Assembly: GCA_016865015.1 (NCBI GenBank) | Contig: CP018226.1 | Coordinates: forward strand, 4,185,001 to 4,249,000 | DNA length: 64,000 nucleotides | Direction of reading: 5' to 3' | DNA from: Rhizobiales bacterium IMCC20636 | Lineage (GTDB): Bacteria; Pseudomonadota; Alphaproteobacteria; Rhizobiales; GCA-2746425 | Part shown: piece by piece, positions 36,488 through 44,894 of the stretch | How positions within the stretch are numbered: the stretch's first letter is position 1 | How the letters are laid out: each line of letters opens with the position of its first letter | Notes under the pieces: generated by a model | Database searches by the model: none | What the model saw: the letters and a program-made list of their open reading frames with translations, nothing else | What the model was told of the DNA's origin: nothing | Position numbers and translations under genes: made by a program

Positions 36488-36514
36488 CATCTGCATGTCG
36501 TCGCTGTTTCGCGC
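36488..36514 (+). repeat. Related repeat upstream of the IS-end-like repeat, copy 1
   Basis: CATCTGCATGTCGTCGCTGT and the seven bases after it resemble 38506-38532 closely. In both places the IS-end-like repeat follows within about 60 bases, so the two form one longer repeated unit. Confidence 0.6.
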
Positions 36515-36540
36515 CCGGTTCGAGCCTGTTTGGATTGTGG

Positions 36541-36592
36541 TTCGGCAAGAAAGTGTCACCCATGTCTCCGGTACAGATTGTCAACTGTGTCA
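36541..36592 (+). repeat. IS-end-like repeat, copy 1
   Basis: The segment runs from TTCGGCAAGAAAGTGTCACC through CATGTCTCCGGTACAG. Copies 2 and 3 lie at 38566-38629 and 42711-42769 in the same orientation. Each holds two related inner blocks around ATGTCTCCGG, which looks like the multi-repeat end of an insertion sequence. No transposase is present. Confidence 0.7.
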
Positions 36593-36610
36593 CCGCAGGA
36601 ATCAGCCGAT

Positions 36611-37333
36611 TTACTCCAGCGCCTCAATCGTGATGCCCTGTTCGAGCTTTAACAGATGGGCATCCAGAAGATTCTCCCAGTCTCCGGCATTCGCGCCACC
36701 TTGGCGCAACGCTGGAGCGGTTAATCCCATTGATGCCAAATCTTCAAGCTGCAGGATCAACATCTCATGGCGTGGGGTGTCTTCTGGCACATAGGCAAAT
36801 CGCGACCAGATATAATCCTTGGGCACGGGAAAGCCTCGTTCATCGGCAAAGCTGTAGTAACGTTCTGAATCCGTCCCCGGCAAGCCGTTGGGAACCAGCC
36901 AATGACGCCGGGCCGGATTGGCATCCACATAGAATTCCAAAGGTCCGATGCGTATCGCTCGCGGCGCTGCGGAATAATCGTAAGCCCCTTCAATTTCAGG
37001 CAATATCGCTTCAAATTGAACGTTGATCAGGGATCGCGTTGAGCCATCCGGGTGCGACGATGCAAACAGGTATTGTTCCGCTTCAACTGTGCCATAGAGA
37101 ATAAATCTCTGGGCACCCAGATATTCATACTCTGGTGGAAACGTAATGCGCGCCGATGGATGTTCATAAGATGTCAGCGTGTTCCCTTCGACAGTCCGCT
37201 TCAAACCCTGCGTGCTCACCTCTGACGAGAACCGCCCTGGGTGGCTATAATAGATCTTATAGACGGCGTAACCAACGGCACCAGCAACCCCAAGAACGGT
37301 CAGGGCCGCGGCCATCAAAATCCACTTTTTCAC
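36611..37333 (-). CDS. Membrane-anchored protein of unknown function
   Basis: A 240-residue protein with one N-terminal membrane segment (about residues 5-22) and a periplasmic body that I do not recognise. It contains YEHPSARITFPPEYEYLGAQ and FILYGTVEAEQYLFASS. The GTG start at 37333 is chosen because AGGA is 6 bases upstream; the open frame extends further but without a start site. The gene sits between repeats and may be cargo of the accessory region. Confidence 0.7.
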   Translation of the reverse strand: MKKWILMAAALTVLGVAGAVGYAVYKIYYSHPGRFSSEVSTQGLKRTVEGNTLTSYEHPSARITFPPEYEYLGAQRFILYGTVEAEQYLFASSHPDGSTRSLINVQFEAILPEIEGAYDYSAAPRAIRIGPLEFYVDANPARRHWLVPNGLPGTDSERYYSFADERGFPVPKDYIWSRFAYVPEDTPRHEMLILQLEDLASMGLTAPALRQGGANAGDWENLLDAHLLKLEQGITIEALE

Positions 37334-37583
37334 TATCCTGCTCCAACTCAATGAAATGTCGCCGTGCGGCAGAGCAGACCTAGTAACCAGCTTCCCTTTA
37401 TTCAATGCACAGGACAGCCGTGGACCTGCCAGGATTGTAGCTTTACTGCGTGCCGCAACTATCGGCACCTGCACAAAGCGGACATGGGGCGCAGAAGACA
37501 GACCGGCAATTTCGTCCCGCGCCTGTCCCGTGCGTGCATGGCACAGCGAAGGGCAGGTGTCCGAACAGGGGGGCATCTACGGA

Positions 37584-37608
37584 TTGATGTCATCGCTGTC
37601 CGGTGTTG
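37584..37608 (+). repeat. 25-base dispersed repeat, copy 2
   Basis: Identical to 36189-36213. It lies just downstream of the ankyrin gene's stop codon (in that gene's direction) and in the 280-base gap before the membrane-anchored protein. Together the two copies bracket that gene. Confidence 0.7.
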
Positions 37609-37614
37609 CGCGCT

Positions 37615-38457
37615 CTACTCGCTCGCCCCAAGCTTTCGAAGCGTATCTGCGATTTTCTGGTAAGCGCGTTCGGCCGCGATGCTGGTCTCCGCAAAACTCA
37701 GCGCCGTATATCCGGCAGAATCCGTCATGTCAGGATCTGCGCCGTGGGTGACCAGAAATTCGATCAACGAACCGTCACCGACACTGTTGTAGGAGTTGGC
37801 CGTGGCGACCAGCATCAACGGAGAGCGCCCGGCATTGTCGACAGCGTTGATTTCCGCACCATGTTCGACAAGCGCTACGGCACTATCCAGAAATCCCAAT
37901 GCAGATGCGCGCATCAATGGCGTCTGGCCTTTTCCAGATTCGCGGGCCTCGTGGTCAGCGCCGTGATCAAGCAGCATCTGGACAGTCTCCGAATTGTTGG
38001 TTGCAGCGGCAATCAACAAGGCTGTTTGCCCGATCTGATCCTGCGCCTCGATGGACGCGCCATGGTCCAGCAGCAATGTCAGCATGTCCACATCGCCAAA
38101 ATTGGTCGCCAGATGGATTGCCCGTGTGCCCCGATCCTCACTGGGCGCTTCCAGATCAGCACCGTGAGACAGCAAGATCCTGGCAAGCGGCACACTGCCC
38201 TGCGCAACGGCAACATGCAGGGGTGTGCCCAGCACGAAGTCCGTCTCATCAATCACCTCTCCCGCGTCCAGAAGACCACTCAACCGCTGCGCATCATTGG
38301 CCCGCACCGCATCATGCAAATCGCCGGCCAGAGCGTTTTCCGAGACCATCAGACCGGCCAGAAGGGTTGAAGCAATGGCGATGAAAGCCGACCGTCTGAC
38401 ACACCAAAGATGTGCGCTGGCGAGACGGCATGACAGTCGCTGCGATAAATTCGACAT
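37615..38457 (-). CDS. Secreted ankyrin-repeat protein
   Basis: A 280-residue protein with a signal peptide (cleavage near ALAGD at about 43-45) and six or seven ankyrin repeats covering about 75-275, each with the TPLH or similar start and the LL-GAD end. GGGAG precedes ATG 38457. Ankyrin proteins of this type bind other proteins in the periplasm. Its neighbours give no partner. Confidence 0.88.
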   Translation of the reverse strand: MSNLSQRLSCRLASAHLWCVRRSAFIAIASTLLAGLMVSENALAGDLHDAVRANDAQRLSGLLDAGEVIDETDFVLGTPLHVAVAQGSVPLARILLSHGADLEAPSEDRGTRAIHLATNFGDVDMLTLLLDHGASIEAQDQIGQTALLIAAATNNSETVQMLLDHGADHEARESGKGQTPLMRASALGFLDSAVALVEHGAEINAVDNAGRSPLMLVATANSYNSVGDGSLIEFLVTHGADPDMTDSAGYTALSFAETSIAAERAYQKIADTLRKLGASE

Positions 38458-38505
38458 TGCGCGCTCCCGGTATCTTTGGCTGATCCACCCCGGACAAAAT
38501 ACCTT

Positions 38506-38532
38506 CATCCGCATGTTGTCGCTGTTTTGCGC
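38506..38532 (+). repeat. Related repeat upstream of IS-end-like repeat, copy 2
   Basis: CATCCGCATGTTGTCGCTGT and the seven bases after it match 36488-36514 with few differences. The ankyrin gene's upstream region overlaps it. Confidence 0.6.
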
Positions 38533-38565
38533 TGAGATCAACCTTGTTGGGGTTTTGGTGCCGCG

Positions 38566-38629
38566 GTTCGGCACGAAAGTGTCGTCCATGTCTCCGGTAC
38601 AGATTGGTACCTATGTCTCCGGGTCGGAC
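38566..38629 (+). repeat. IS-end-like repeat, copy 2
   Basis: Runs from TTCGGCACGAAAGTGTCGTC to CTATGTCTCCGGGTC. It has the same orientation as copy 3 at 42711-42769. These two copies bracket the patatin/NTPase pair at about 4.1 kb distance. Confidence 0.75.
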
Positions 38630-38886
38630 AGAGCAAAAATTGGCCGTGGAGAAGGGATCCGCCCCCCGACACGCGGATTATGATGCAGGCCAGCGTGTGA
38701 CGAAAATTACTCCTGACCTGCCCAGACCTTCGCACCATGAGATTGAATTCCTTTTGGATTTGCGTTCAAAACTATGACAACATGGTTCAAACGAAAGCAT
38801 ACAAACCCACTATAAATGATCCGCAACATAAACCAGAAGTATTTATCACAAACTAATATTATATTGGCGGCATAATTTGAAGAAAT

Positions 38887-39831
38887 TTACTTGTCAATAT
38901 TCCCCATGACATATTCTACGCCTGAAATAACAGATTCATCAAATGCTTTACGCAGCAATTCTCCAGATTTTGTAAGGCGTGAAACCTCTGCGCTCTCCAC
39001 ACTAGGCGCGAGAACTTCGACTGGAACTCCCTGATAACTCCCTTTCTCGACTACCTCTCTCAACAATAGGTTTATTTTTTGAGCACGCACAGCATACTCG
39101 GAAGCCAACTTGTCTCCGTACGCCAGTCTCATCATAGTGAGTTCAAAAAGGCGCCCAATTGACTTTTCACGCCGCCAAAATGCTCCCATTCTTCGGGTCA
39201 TAACTAGCAGAATATGGGTCGCCCCCCTGTTGACCGCCGATTGCAAAGCAATATGTTGTGAGACACCACCATCTAGGTAAGAGGCTCCCTCAAATTCGGC
39301 ATGATGCCCAGCTATCAATGGTAAAAATGCAGAGGCCTTAAGACATTGGCGTACGCTTTCTGCGTTCCCAAACTTCGATACGACTTTCGATTTTGCACTA
39401 TCGAGTTCGGTGAGAACCACATTAAGGTAGCCTTCATGCTCAACTATCGCATGTGTATCTAGGACCTTTTTTTTTGTCATCACATCCGAAACGAGGAAAT
39501 CCAGATCCATAATTGGGCGTCCAAGCAGCGCTCGCCATAAGTTGATAAAGATGGAATTGTTGATATCTTCGAAATAAATTGATCCACCCCGCTCACATTG
39601 ATTTGCTGCGAAATAGGCCCCTGCAAACGCCCCCGCGCTGGCGCCGTGAATTGAGTCGAAACAACTGCCTGCACCTGATTGAGCCAATCCGGTAGCAAAG
39701 CCGATGGATATAACCCCCCGCATTCCGCCCCCCTCTAGCACAAGAGCGCAATGCCGGTTGTCTTTATGATCGCATAAGCCCGAAGCTTCTTTTACTCTGT
39801 TGGCGATAAGATCGCGCACGGACTGTTCCAT
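38887..39831 (-). CDS. Patatin-like phospholipase (YjjU-like)
   Basis: A 314-residue cytoplasmic lipid hydrolase. The oxyanion loop GGGMRG is at 34-39, the nucleophile serine in GASAG at 63-67 (S65), and the catalytic aspartate in DGG at 187-189. All key residues are present, so it should be active. PIMDLDFLVSD in the middle recalls the YjjU group. ATG at 39831 is chosen because GAGG is 8 bases upstream; it lies 11 bases behind the NTPase stop. An in-frame start at 39867 would overlap that gene. It probably attacks membrane phospholipids when licensed by the NTPase; that is inference. Confidence 0.88.
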   Translation of the reverse strand: MEQSVRDLIANRVKEASGLCDHKDNRHCALVLEGGGMRGVISIGFATGLAQSGAGSCFDSIHGASAGAFAGAYFAANQCERGGSIYFEDINNSIFINLWRALLGRPIMDLDFLVSDVMTKKKVLDTHAIVEHEGYLNVVLTELDSAKSKVVSKFGNAESVRQCLKASAFLPLIAGHHAEFEGASYLDGGVSQHIALQSAVNRGATHILLVMTRRMGAFWRREKSIGRLFELTMMRLAYGDKLASEYAVRAQKINLLLREVVEKGSYQGVPVEVLAPSVESAEVSRLTKSGELLRKAFDESVISGVEYVMGNIDK

Positions 39832-39841
39832 CAAACTAACC

Positions 39842-42115
39842 TCATCCAGACTGCCGAACTCGATCATATATCGCTAGTCTTGCAGCCAACGACTGAGCGC
39901 TTTGTTGTTGTTGTTTAATAGAAAACCAAAAATATGACATCAAAATAACACTTCCATAGAGCACCAATCGATCAATCCCAATAAAATTGATAGTCTTATC
40001 GATTGATTGAGCAAGGCTGATTATCCAATATTGACCTAGCCAGTCGGCTGCAAGAGCGACAACCCCATGGTTACCCGACGCTTCGGCCATAAACGCTGCA
40101 ACAAGAAGCCCCGTCAGCAGTATCGCAAAGAACATATTTATTAGGGTCTTTACCCCCCACCAAAAACTCTCGTCTGCAGACCTTCCTTTATACGATCCGT
40201 TCCAAACACCAACAACCAAAACCAACCCCATAAGAAGTCCTCCTGCGAAAATAGGAACAACCATAAAAACCGGATAATGAGCAAACAGAAGCGCCAAAAT
40301 GGCACCGACAATCGGAGGTAGCGCCGACAATGGACGCAGTATTCTGCCCTGAATTGTTCGACTAAAGTAGCCGTTGCAGATGTCAAAAATATACCAGAGC
40401 CATAGCATGTGGGGCACAAGAACCCAAGTATGAAAATCCTGATAAACAGAACAACTTACCTTTGGTAAAGGTAGAAGAATTATCTGCGACGAAAATTCGC
40501 AAAACGATACAATGTTAATTGTGAGGACACCATGGATGAAAAATAGCGCTATCAGCCATGCACCGACGTCTAGACGTCCAAACAAACTCCTAATCAAACT
40601 TGGAAACTGCTCAACAACAGTAAAATCATCGAAATTTTTGCGGTTCGCACCTACTAACCCCAATATTCCGTCTCTGTACTTCGGGCTAATGGCAGACGCT
40701 TCATCGTTCATAGCATGATCAGCTACTACTTCGTGTGTAATTCTATAGTGTAGAATTCCGTCTTCCGTCTCGGAAACGACAACCATTCTAGTTAGTAAAA
40801 AAGCTAATATTCTTTCTGCCAAAGACAAGGGGATATGTAATACAGCAGCCAACCTCCGCTCACTAACAGGCAAACCGTTTTGCTGATTTTCCGCTGCAAG
40901 ACAGATTAGGCTAGCCCGCAAAAACTCAATTGGAATCTTTGTCCCAAACTCGCGTTTAAAGTCATTCTCCAAAAGATTGATAAAAATACCAACAACACGA
41001 ATTGGATTTTGCCCATTACTCACCATTCTGCGAACATCTCGATTGCTGTTATAGAACCCACTAACAACGTATCCATAGAGTTGAATCAAAAACGTGTTTG
41101 AACGGCCCGAACCGTCAAGACCCAGCACTGTCATCATTTTATTTTCATAAGAACTTGCGCCATCTATCTCCGCAAAGCGCTTCCGAACATCAACAATCGC
41201 TTCTGGAGAGTTATCCCGATTAACTCCGCGCAACAAAAAATATTCAATTGAAGGCGAGGCGCTTTCGTTTCTTTTACCAATCGAATCGAGAAGCGCTAAT
41301 GTTGGGAAATACGACTCTGCCCTTATAGAAAAGATTACATTGTAGCGCCCATCGCGCCGTAGCCTTTCGATAAGTCTAAAAAACATCAAAGTTTTCAGAC
41401 TAACAGCCTGCGCACTTATGGATGCACTTTCTGATGCAATAAATCTCTCAAGCTGATCCAGCACAATAACATGCTCACCTGGCAAATTTGATACCAACTC
41501 ATCAAGTAGTACAACTAGGCGCGAGAATTCTGGTTGTTCACTATCACTCCAGACATCATGAATATCGTACCCCGATTCTGAGTGTTTCTCATCTAATTTC
41601 TGTATTAAGTATTCAAATTTTCGGGGATCATAATCAGAAAAAAGGCTTAAACAAATACTTTGAAAAATATTTTCAAATGTATCAAAATAGTGAAATCTAG
41701 TCTCAGTAGTACTAAAATAATTTGGCAAAAGGTATTTTAGAAAAATTGTTTTTCCAGAACCACTGTATCCTGAAACTATTATATGAGATTTAGGTTTGCC
41801 GCATATAATACGCTCGATATTTTCAATATCTATGCTCCTAGACCAAAAATTCTTTCCAACATTATCGCCCGCGTCGCTAGGTGGGAATGGAACAAATTCG
41901 TTATCGGTCTCCAACAAGCTAGGGGTCGCCGCTGATTTAGACCTCACTTTTTTATTTGGCCAAATGTATATCCACATAGCAAAAATCAAAAGAATGATGC
42001 TTTGTGTGGATAAAAACTCTGATGCTACCGGCTGAACCAACGCAAAACCGCTCATTAAAGTGACGCACGCTCCGGCTAATGCCGGGCGCCAAATATCCCA
42101 ACTATGCTGTTTCAA
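39842..42115 (-). CDS. Membrane-anchored P-loop NTPase, partner of patatin
   Basis: A 757-residue protein. Two N-terminal membrane segments (about 10-28 and 38-53) are followed by an NTPase domain: Walker A GYSGSGKT at 116-123, Walker B HVIVLDQLE at 215-223 (D220), then FSIRAE as a sensor-like strand. A winged-helix-like part follows near 400-460, then about six membrane helices from 518 to 733. I assign it to the STAND/KAP-like NTPases only by this layout. The start is TTG at 42115, set by a perfect GGAGG six bases upstream (42122-42126). Base composition is very AT-rich: bases 41641-41700 hold only 13 G or C. Confidence 0.82.
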   Translation of the reverse strand: MKQHSWDIWRPALAGACVTLMSGFALVQPVASEFLSTQSIILLIFAMWIYIWPNKKVRSKSAATPSLLETDNEFVPFPPSDAGDNVGKNFWSRSIDIENIERIICGKPKSHIIVSGYSGSGKTIFLKYLLPNYFSTTETRFHYFDTFENIFQSICLSLFSDYDPRKFEYLIQKLDEKHSESGYDIHDVWSDSEQPEFSRLVVLLDELVSNLPGEHVIVLDQLERFIASESASISAQAVSLKTLMFFRLIERLRRDGRYNVIFSIRAESYFPTLALLDSIGKRNESASPSIEYFLLRGVNRDNSPEAIVDVRKRFAEIDGASSYENKMMTVLGLDGSGRSNTFLIQLYGYVVSGFYNSNRDVRRMVSNGQNPIRVVGIFINLLENDFKREFGTKIPIEFLRASLICLAAENQQNGLPVSERRLAAVLHIPLSLAERILAFLLTRMVVVSETEDGILHYRITHEVVADHAMNDEASAISPKYRDGILGLVGANRKNFDDFTVVEQFPSLIRSLFGRLDVGAWLIALFFIHGVLTINIVSFCEFSSQIILLPLPKVSCSVYQDFHTWVLVPHMLWLWYIFDICNGYFSRTIQGRILRPLSALPPIVGAILALLFAHYPVFMVVPIFAGGLLMGLVLVVGVWNGSYKGRSADESFWWGVKTLINMFFAILLTGLLVAAFMAEASGNHGVVALAADWLGQYWIISLAQSIDKTINFIGIDRLVLYGSVILMSYFWFSIKQQQQSAQSLAARLAIYDRVRQSG

Positions 42116-42121
42116 ATCGTT

Positions 42122-42126
42122 CCTCC
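42122..42126 (-). promoter_or_regulatory. Ribosome binding site that sets the TTG start of the NTPase
   Basis: GGAGG on the minus strand, six bases before TTG at 42115-42113. No ATG lies near in frame before residue 21, so this site decides the start. Confidence 0.7.
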
Positions 42127-42136
42127 GTCCCCGCAA

Positions 42137-42792
42137 TTAAAAAGGAGGCGCATCCATTAAACTCCAATACTCCTCGGTACATACCGAAAAACAGCAGCCA
42201 ATACTGCGCGCCGCGCCATCTAGCTCTAAACCATATCTTGACACGCGAAGAATACCATCTTTTTGGAATGAAATAAAAAATAAGCTGTTTCCCAAAATTG
42301 ATTGATGCCCTGCAACTGGGAAGCGCGATAAAGTGCAGAGACTATTCTACCCGGCCTTCAACAGCGTGTGTCAGCTACAGGTGAGAAGATGTTTCGCGCC
42401 GCCTTATTGGCGTATGGAACGCATTTGCATTGGAGAACATACCTTTGTGTCGCGGGCTGATGCTCGTGAAAAAGCACGAGATAACCTAAGCGAAGTCGGA
42501 CTTCGACAATATGGTGGCGCATAATCAACTGTAGGTGAATCTGCTTGTCATATGACACAGAGCGAAGTTGTGCCGCGGTTCATAGAGATGCATTCAATCC
42601 GCTGACTTGCTTCATTTATTCTAACGTACTCCGTAGATCATTCCAATTTCCAGCATAATCTAGGAGATATCGACCTGGAGCAAAAAACATTGCAAACTAT
42701 CGACAACCCGTTCGGCACGAAAGTGTCACCCATGTCTTAGGTACAAACTGTTACCTATGTCTCCGGGCCGGACATCGGACACATTGGAAAAA
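42137..42792. other. Noncoding stretch between NTPase and tRNA-Thr, with possible transposase remnant
   Basis: About 650 bases. A frame at 42333-42524 reads ERICIGEHTFVSRADAREKA, loosely like the C-terminal part of IS3-type transposases, but it cannot be carried further and may be chance. A 15-base palindrome CGAAGTCGGACTTCG lies near 42491-42505. IS-end-like copy 3 follows at 42711. The NTPase promoter should lie near 42140-42250. Confidence 0.4.
42711..42769 (+). repeat. IS-end-like repeat, copy 3
   Basis: Runs from TTCGGCACGAAAGTGTCACC to CTATGTCTCCGGGCC, 24 bases from the 3' end of the tRNA. It marks the right edge of the accessory region. Confidence 0.75.
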
Positions 42793-42868
42793 TGGTGCCG
42801 CTTATAGGATTCGAACCTACGACCCCATCATTACGAATGATGTGCTCTACCAACTGAGCTAAAGCGGC
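42793..42868 (-). tRNA. tRNA-Thr(CGT)
   Basis: A full 76-base cloverleaf with encoded CCA. Acceptor arms GCCGCTT/AAGCGGC pair fully, the D arm is GCTC...GAGC, the anticodon stem CATCA/TGATG holds loop TTCGTAA with anticodon CGT, and the T loop is TTCGAAT. The anticodon reads ACG codons. Its 3' end faces the accessory region, as is common at tRNA integration sites. Confidence 0.97.
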
Positions 42869-42879
42869 ACTGGTGGGGC

Positions 42880-42908
42880 AAATAGCGCATTGGGGGCGGG
42901 TCCGTCAA
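42880..42908 (-). promoter_or_regulatory. tRNA-Thr promoter
   Basis: On the minus strand TTGACG (42908-42903) and CTATTT (42885-42880) are exactly 17 bases apart, with the -10 box 11 bases before the tRNA. This is a typical alphaproteobacterial housekeeping promoter. Confidence 0.75.
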
Positions 42909-42994
42909 ACTCTTGCTTTTAATTTGTTTAACTGTGATTCTGTGGACAGGCGTTTCCGGTCCGCGGGCGCAATTCTGGTGAGATGGGTGATAGA

Positions 42995-44269
42995 ATGAAA
43001 CGTTTTCGGCGCATGACACAGATTTCTGCCACCGGCCTGTCGCTGTTGGTTGCAGGGCTTATGGCCGGTTCGGCCCATGGTCAGAGCTGTCAGCCCAGCG
43101 GCAGTTTTGAAAGCTTCAAGGCGGGCATTGCCGATGAAGCGGCGGCGCAGGGGGTCAGTTCCTCTGTCATCCGGCGCATTGTGCCCACGCTGAGCTATTC
43201 CAACAGTGTGATTGCAGCGGACCGCAAGCAGGGTGTGTTTGCACAAAGTTTCCTGCAGTTTTCCGACCGCATGGTCGCCCCCTATCGCATCAGTGGCGGG
43301 CGCGACCGGTTGAAGCGTCATGCAAAGATCTTTCAGGACGTTGAGGCTGAATATGGCGTTCCCGGTGCGGTGATTTCCGCGTTCTGGGCGCTGGAGACGG
43401 ATTTTGGCGCGGTGCTGGGCAATTTCAACACGCTGAATGCGCTGGCCACACTGTCCTATGATTGTCGCCGACCGGAGCTGTTTCGCCCGCAATTGATTGC
43501 GGCGCTGAAATTGCTGGATCGGGGCGATCTGTCCGCTGCACAGATGCAGGGTGCCTGGGCCGGGGAACTGGGGCAATTGCAGATATTGCCATCGGATTAT
43601 CTGGACAATGGTGTGGATTATGACCGTGACGGGCGGGTTGATCTGTTGAAGAACACCGGCGATGTGCTGGCGACCGGCGCGAAATTTCTCAATCATCTGG
43701 GCTGGCGGCGCGGCGAACCATGGCTGCAGGAAGTTTCTGTGCCCAACAATCTGCCATGGGAACAGGCCGGAATTTACAACAAGCTGCCCACGCGGGACTG
43801 GGCGGCGATGGGCGTCAAGGCGCGCAATGGGCCTGCGCTGGATGGCAATACGCTGCCTGCGTCGCTGATATTGCCGATGGGGCGCAAGGGGCCGGCGTTT
43901 CTGGCCTATCCGAATTTCAGCATTTTTCTGGAGTGGAACCAGTCGCTGGTTTACACGACAAGCGCTGGCTATCTGGCGACACGCATCAATGGCGCGCCCA
44001 CGCTGAACCGGGGCAACCCGGATGATATTCTGCCAATTGATCAGGCCAAGCAGCTGCAAAGTCTGTTGCAGCAACGCGGGTATGATGTGGGCAAGATTGA
44101 CGGCATCATCGGCTCCGGCACACGTGCTGCCGTGCGCGCGGTGCAGTTGACACTGGGCCACCCGGCCGATGCCTGGCCAACCCGTGCCCTGCTGCGCGAT
44201 TTGCAGGGCAATCAGGGAAGCGCCCTCACACCGCCACCGCCACCACCCTTGCCGAAAGCGCGGCCGTGA
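42995..44269 (+). CDS. Lytic murein transglycosylase (MltB type) with peptidoglycan-binding domain
   Basis: A 424-residue periplasmic enzyme. The signal peptide ends near AHGQSC at about 33. The MltB core follows, with the catalytic glutamate in SAFWALETDFGAVLG and WAGELGQLQILPSDYLDNGVDYDRDGRVDL. A C-terminal PG_binding_1 repeat (about 350-400, LQSLLQQRGYDVGKIDGIIGSGTRAAVRAVQ) and a proline tail complete it. It cuts peptidoglycan strands to anhydro-muropeptides. ATG 42995 is preferred for its GGGTGA spacing over ATG 42983. Confidence 0.94.
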   Translation: MKRFRRMTQISATGLSLLVAGLMAGSAHGQSCQPSGSFESFKAGIADEAAAQGVSSSVIRRIVPTLSYSNSVIAADRKQGVFAQSFLQFSDRMVAPYRISGGRDRLKRHAKIFQDVEAEYGVPGAVISAFWALETDFGAVLGNFNTLNALATLSYDCRRPELFRPQLIAALKLLDRGDLSAAQMQGAWAGELGQLQILPSDYLDNGVDYDRDGRVDLLKNTGDVLATGAKFLNHLGWRRGEPWLQEVSVPNNLPWEQAGIYNKLPTRDWAAMGVKARNGPALDGNTLPASLILPMGRKGPAFLAYPNFSIFLEWNQSLVYTTSAGYLATRINGAPTLNRGNPDDILPIDQAKQLQSLLQQRGYDVGKIDGIIGSGTRAAVRAVQLTLGHPADAWPTRALLRDLQGNQGSALTPPPPPPLPKARP

Positions 44270-44282
44270 AGCGATCCACAGT

Positions 44283-44684
44283 CTAATTCAGCAGGCGTTT
44301 TGTGTAGGGGCTGTCGAGTGAAAAGGCCGGAATATCGGCGAGAAATTCATCGCCGTCCGGCCTGCGCATGGTGTAGGCACCAACCATCACTCCATTGGGT
44401 GTGACCAGCGGACAGCCGCTCATATAGGAATAGCTGTCGCCGGGGTTCAGAACCGGCTGCTCTCCCAACACACCATTGCCATCGATGAATTGCTGCACGC
44501 CATTGCCGTCGGTAATGGTCCAGTGCCGCGCCTCAAGCTGCACGGTGTCAGGACCATTATTGACGATTTCAATGGCATAAGACCAGACATAACGGTTCTC
44601 CAGCGGATCGGACTGATCCTCCAGAAAGCGCGGTGCGACCGATACTTCAATGCCGTTTGTGACAGATTGATAGGGATGGATCAT
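44283..44684 (-). CDS. apaG: ApaG-domain protein
   Basis: A 133-residue protein filled by the ApaG fold, as shown by [20 protein letters not shown] and the C-terminal [19 protein letters not shown]. ApaG is linked to divalent cation homeostasis in enterobacteria; its biochemical role is unclear. ATG 44684 gives the usual family length; a GTG 12 bases upstream is possible. Confidence 0.93.
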   Translation of the reverse strand: MIHPYQSVTNGIEVSVAPRFLEDQSDPLENRYVWSYAIEIVNNGPDTVQLEARHWTITDGNGVQQFIDGNGVLGEQPVLNPGDSYSYMSGCPLVTPNGVMVGAYTMRRPDGDEFLADIPAFSLDSPYTKRLLN

Positions 44685-44807
44685 CGCGGGGCTCACACGT
44701 CAATGGTCGAAGCTTCCTTGTAAAAGCAAAGCGTTTGACATGCAAAGCCTGTGTGTCTCTTCTTTGCCCTGAATGCGCTGATCGCGCGCCTATCAAGAAA
44801 ATGTTAG

Positions 44808-44836
44808 TTGACCGGACCACAGACAAAGCGCCATTT
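44808..44836 (+). promoter_or_regulatory. Possible promoter of the YnjBCD-like operon
   Basis: TTGACC at 44808-44813 and CCATTT at 44831-44836 are 17 bases apart. The -35 is good, the -10 weak. It lies 58 bases before the binding-protein start. Confidence 0.4.
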
Positions 44837-44894
44837 CCTTAAATTAACATGTCTATATGGCAACCGGATTTCCAATGAATTGGGGAGAATTCAC

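Larger units (their letters stand above)
36085..36610. other. Intergenic region with operators and repeats
   Basis: About 525 bases without a gene. It holds the TetR operator pair at 36232-36272, a copy of the 25-base repeat at 36189-36213, a second repeat at 36488-36514 and one copy of the IS-end-like repeat at 36541-36592. Short open frames over these repeats share the peptide theme NSDDMQM and are not thought to be genes. Confidence 0.6.
38458..38886. other. Noncoding stretch with repeat copy, left edge of AT-rich pair
   Basis: About 430 bases without a gene. It carries the repeat at 38506-38532 and IS-end-like copy 2 at 38566-38629; from about 38700 onwards the DNA turns AT-rich. A terminator for the patatin gene might lie at its right edge but none was seen. 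Confidence 0.55.

Noticed and set aside
38556-38564. TGGTGCCGC also found at the tRNA-Thr 3' end (42793), considered as an attachment-site duplicate.
   Set aside because: Nine bases are too few; such matches are expected by chance in 64 kb.
42333-42524. Possible transposase or integrase fragment (RADAREKARDN).
   Set aside because: Similarity covers about 20 residues only and does not continue in any frame; kept as a note in the gap entry.
42570-42581. GTGCCGCGGTTC shared with 38557-38568, considered as a cassette border.
   Set aside because: A twelve-base match is also expected by chance several times in this length.
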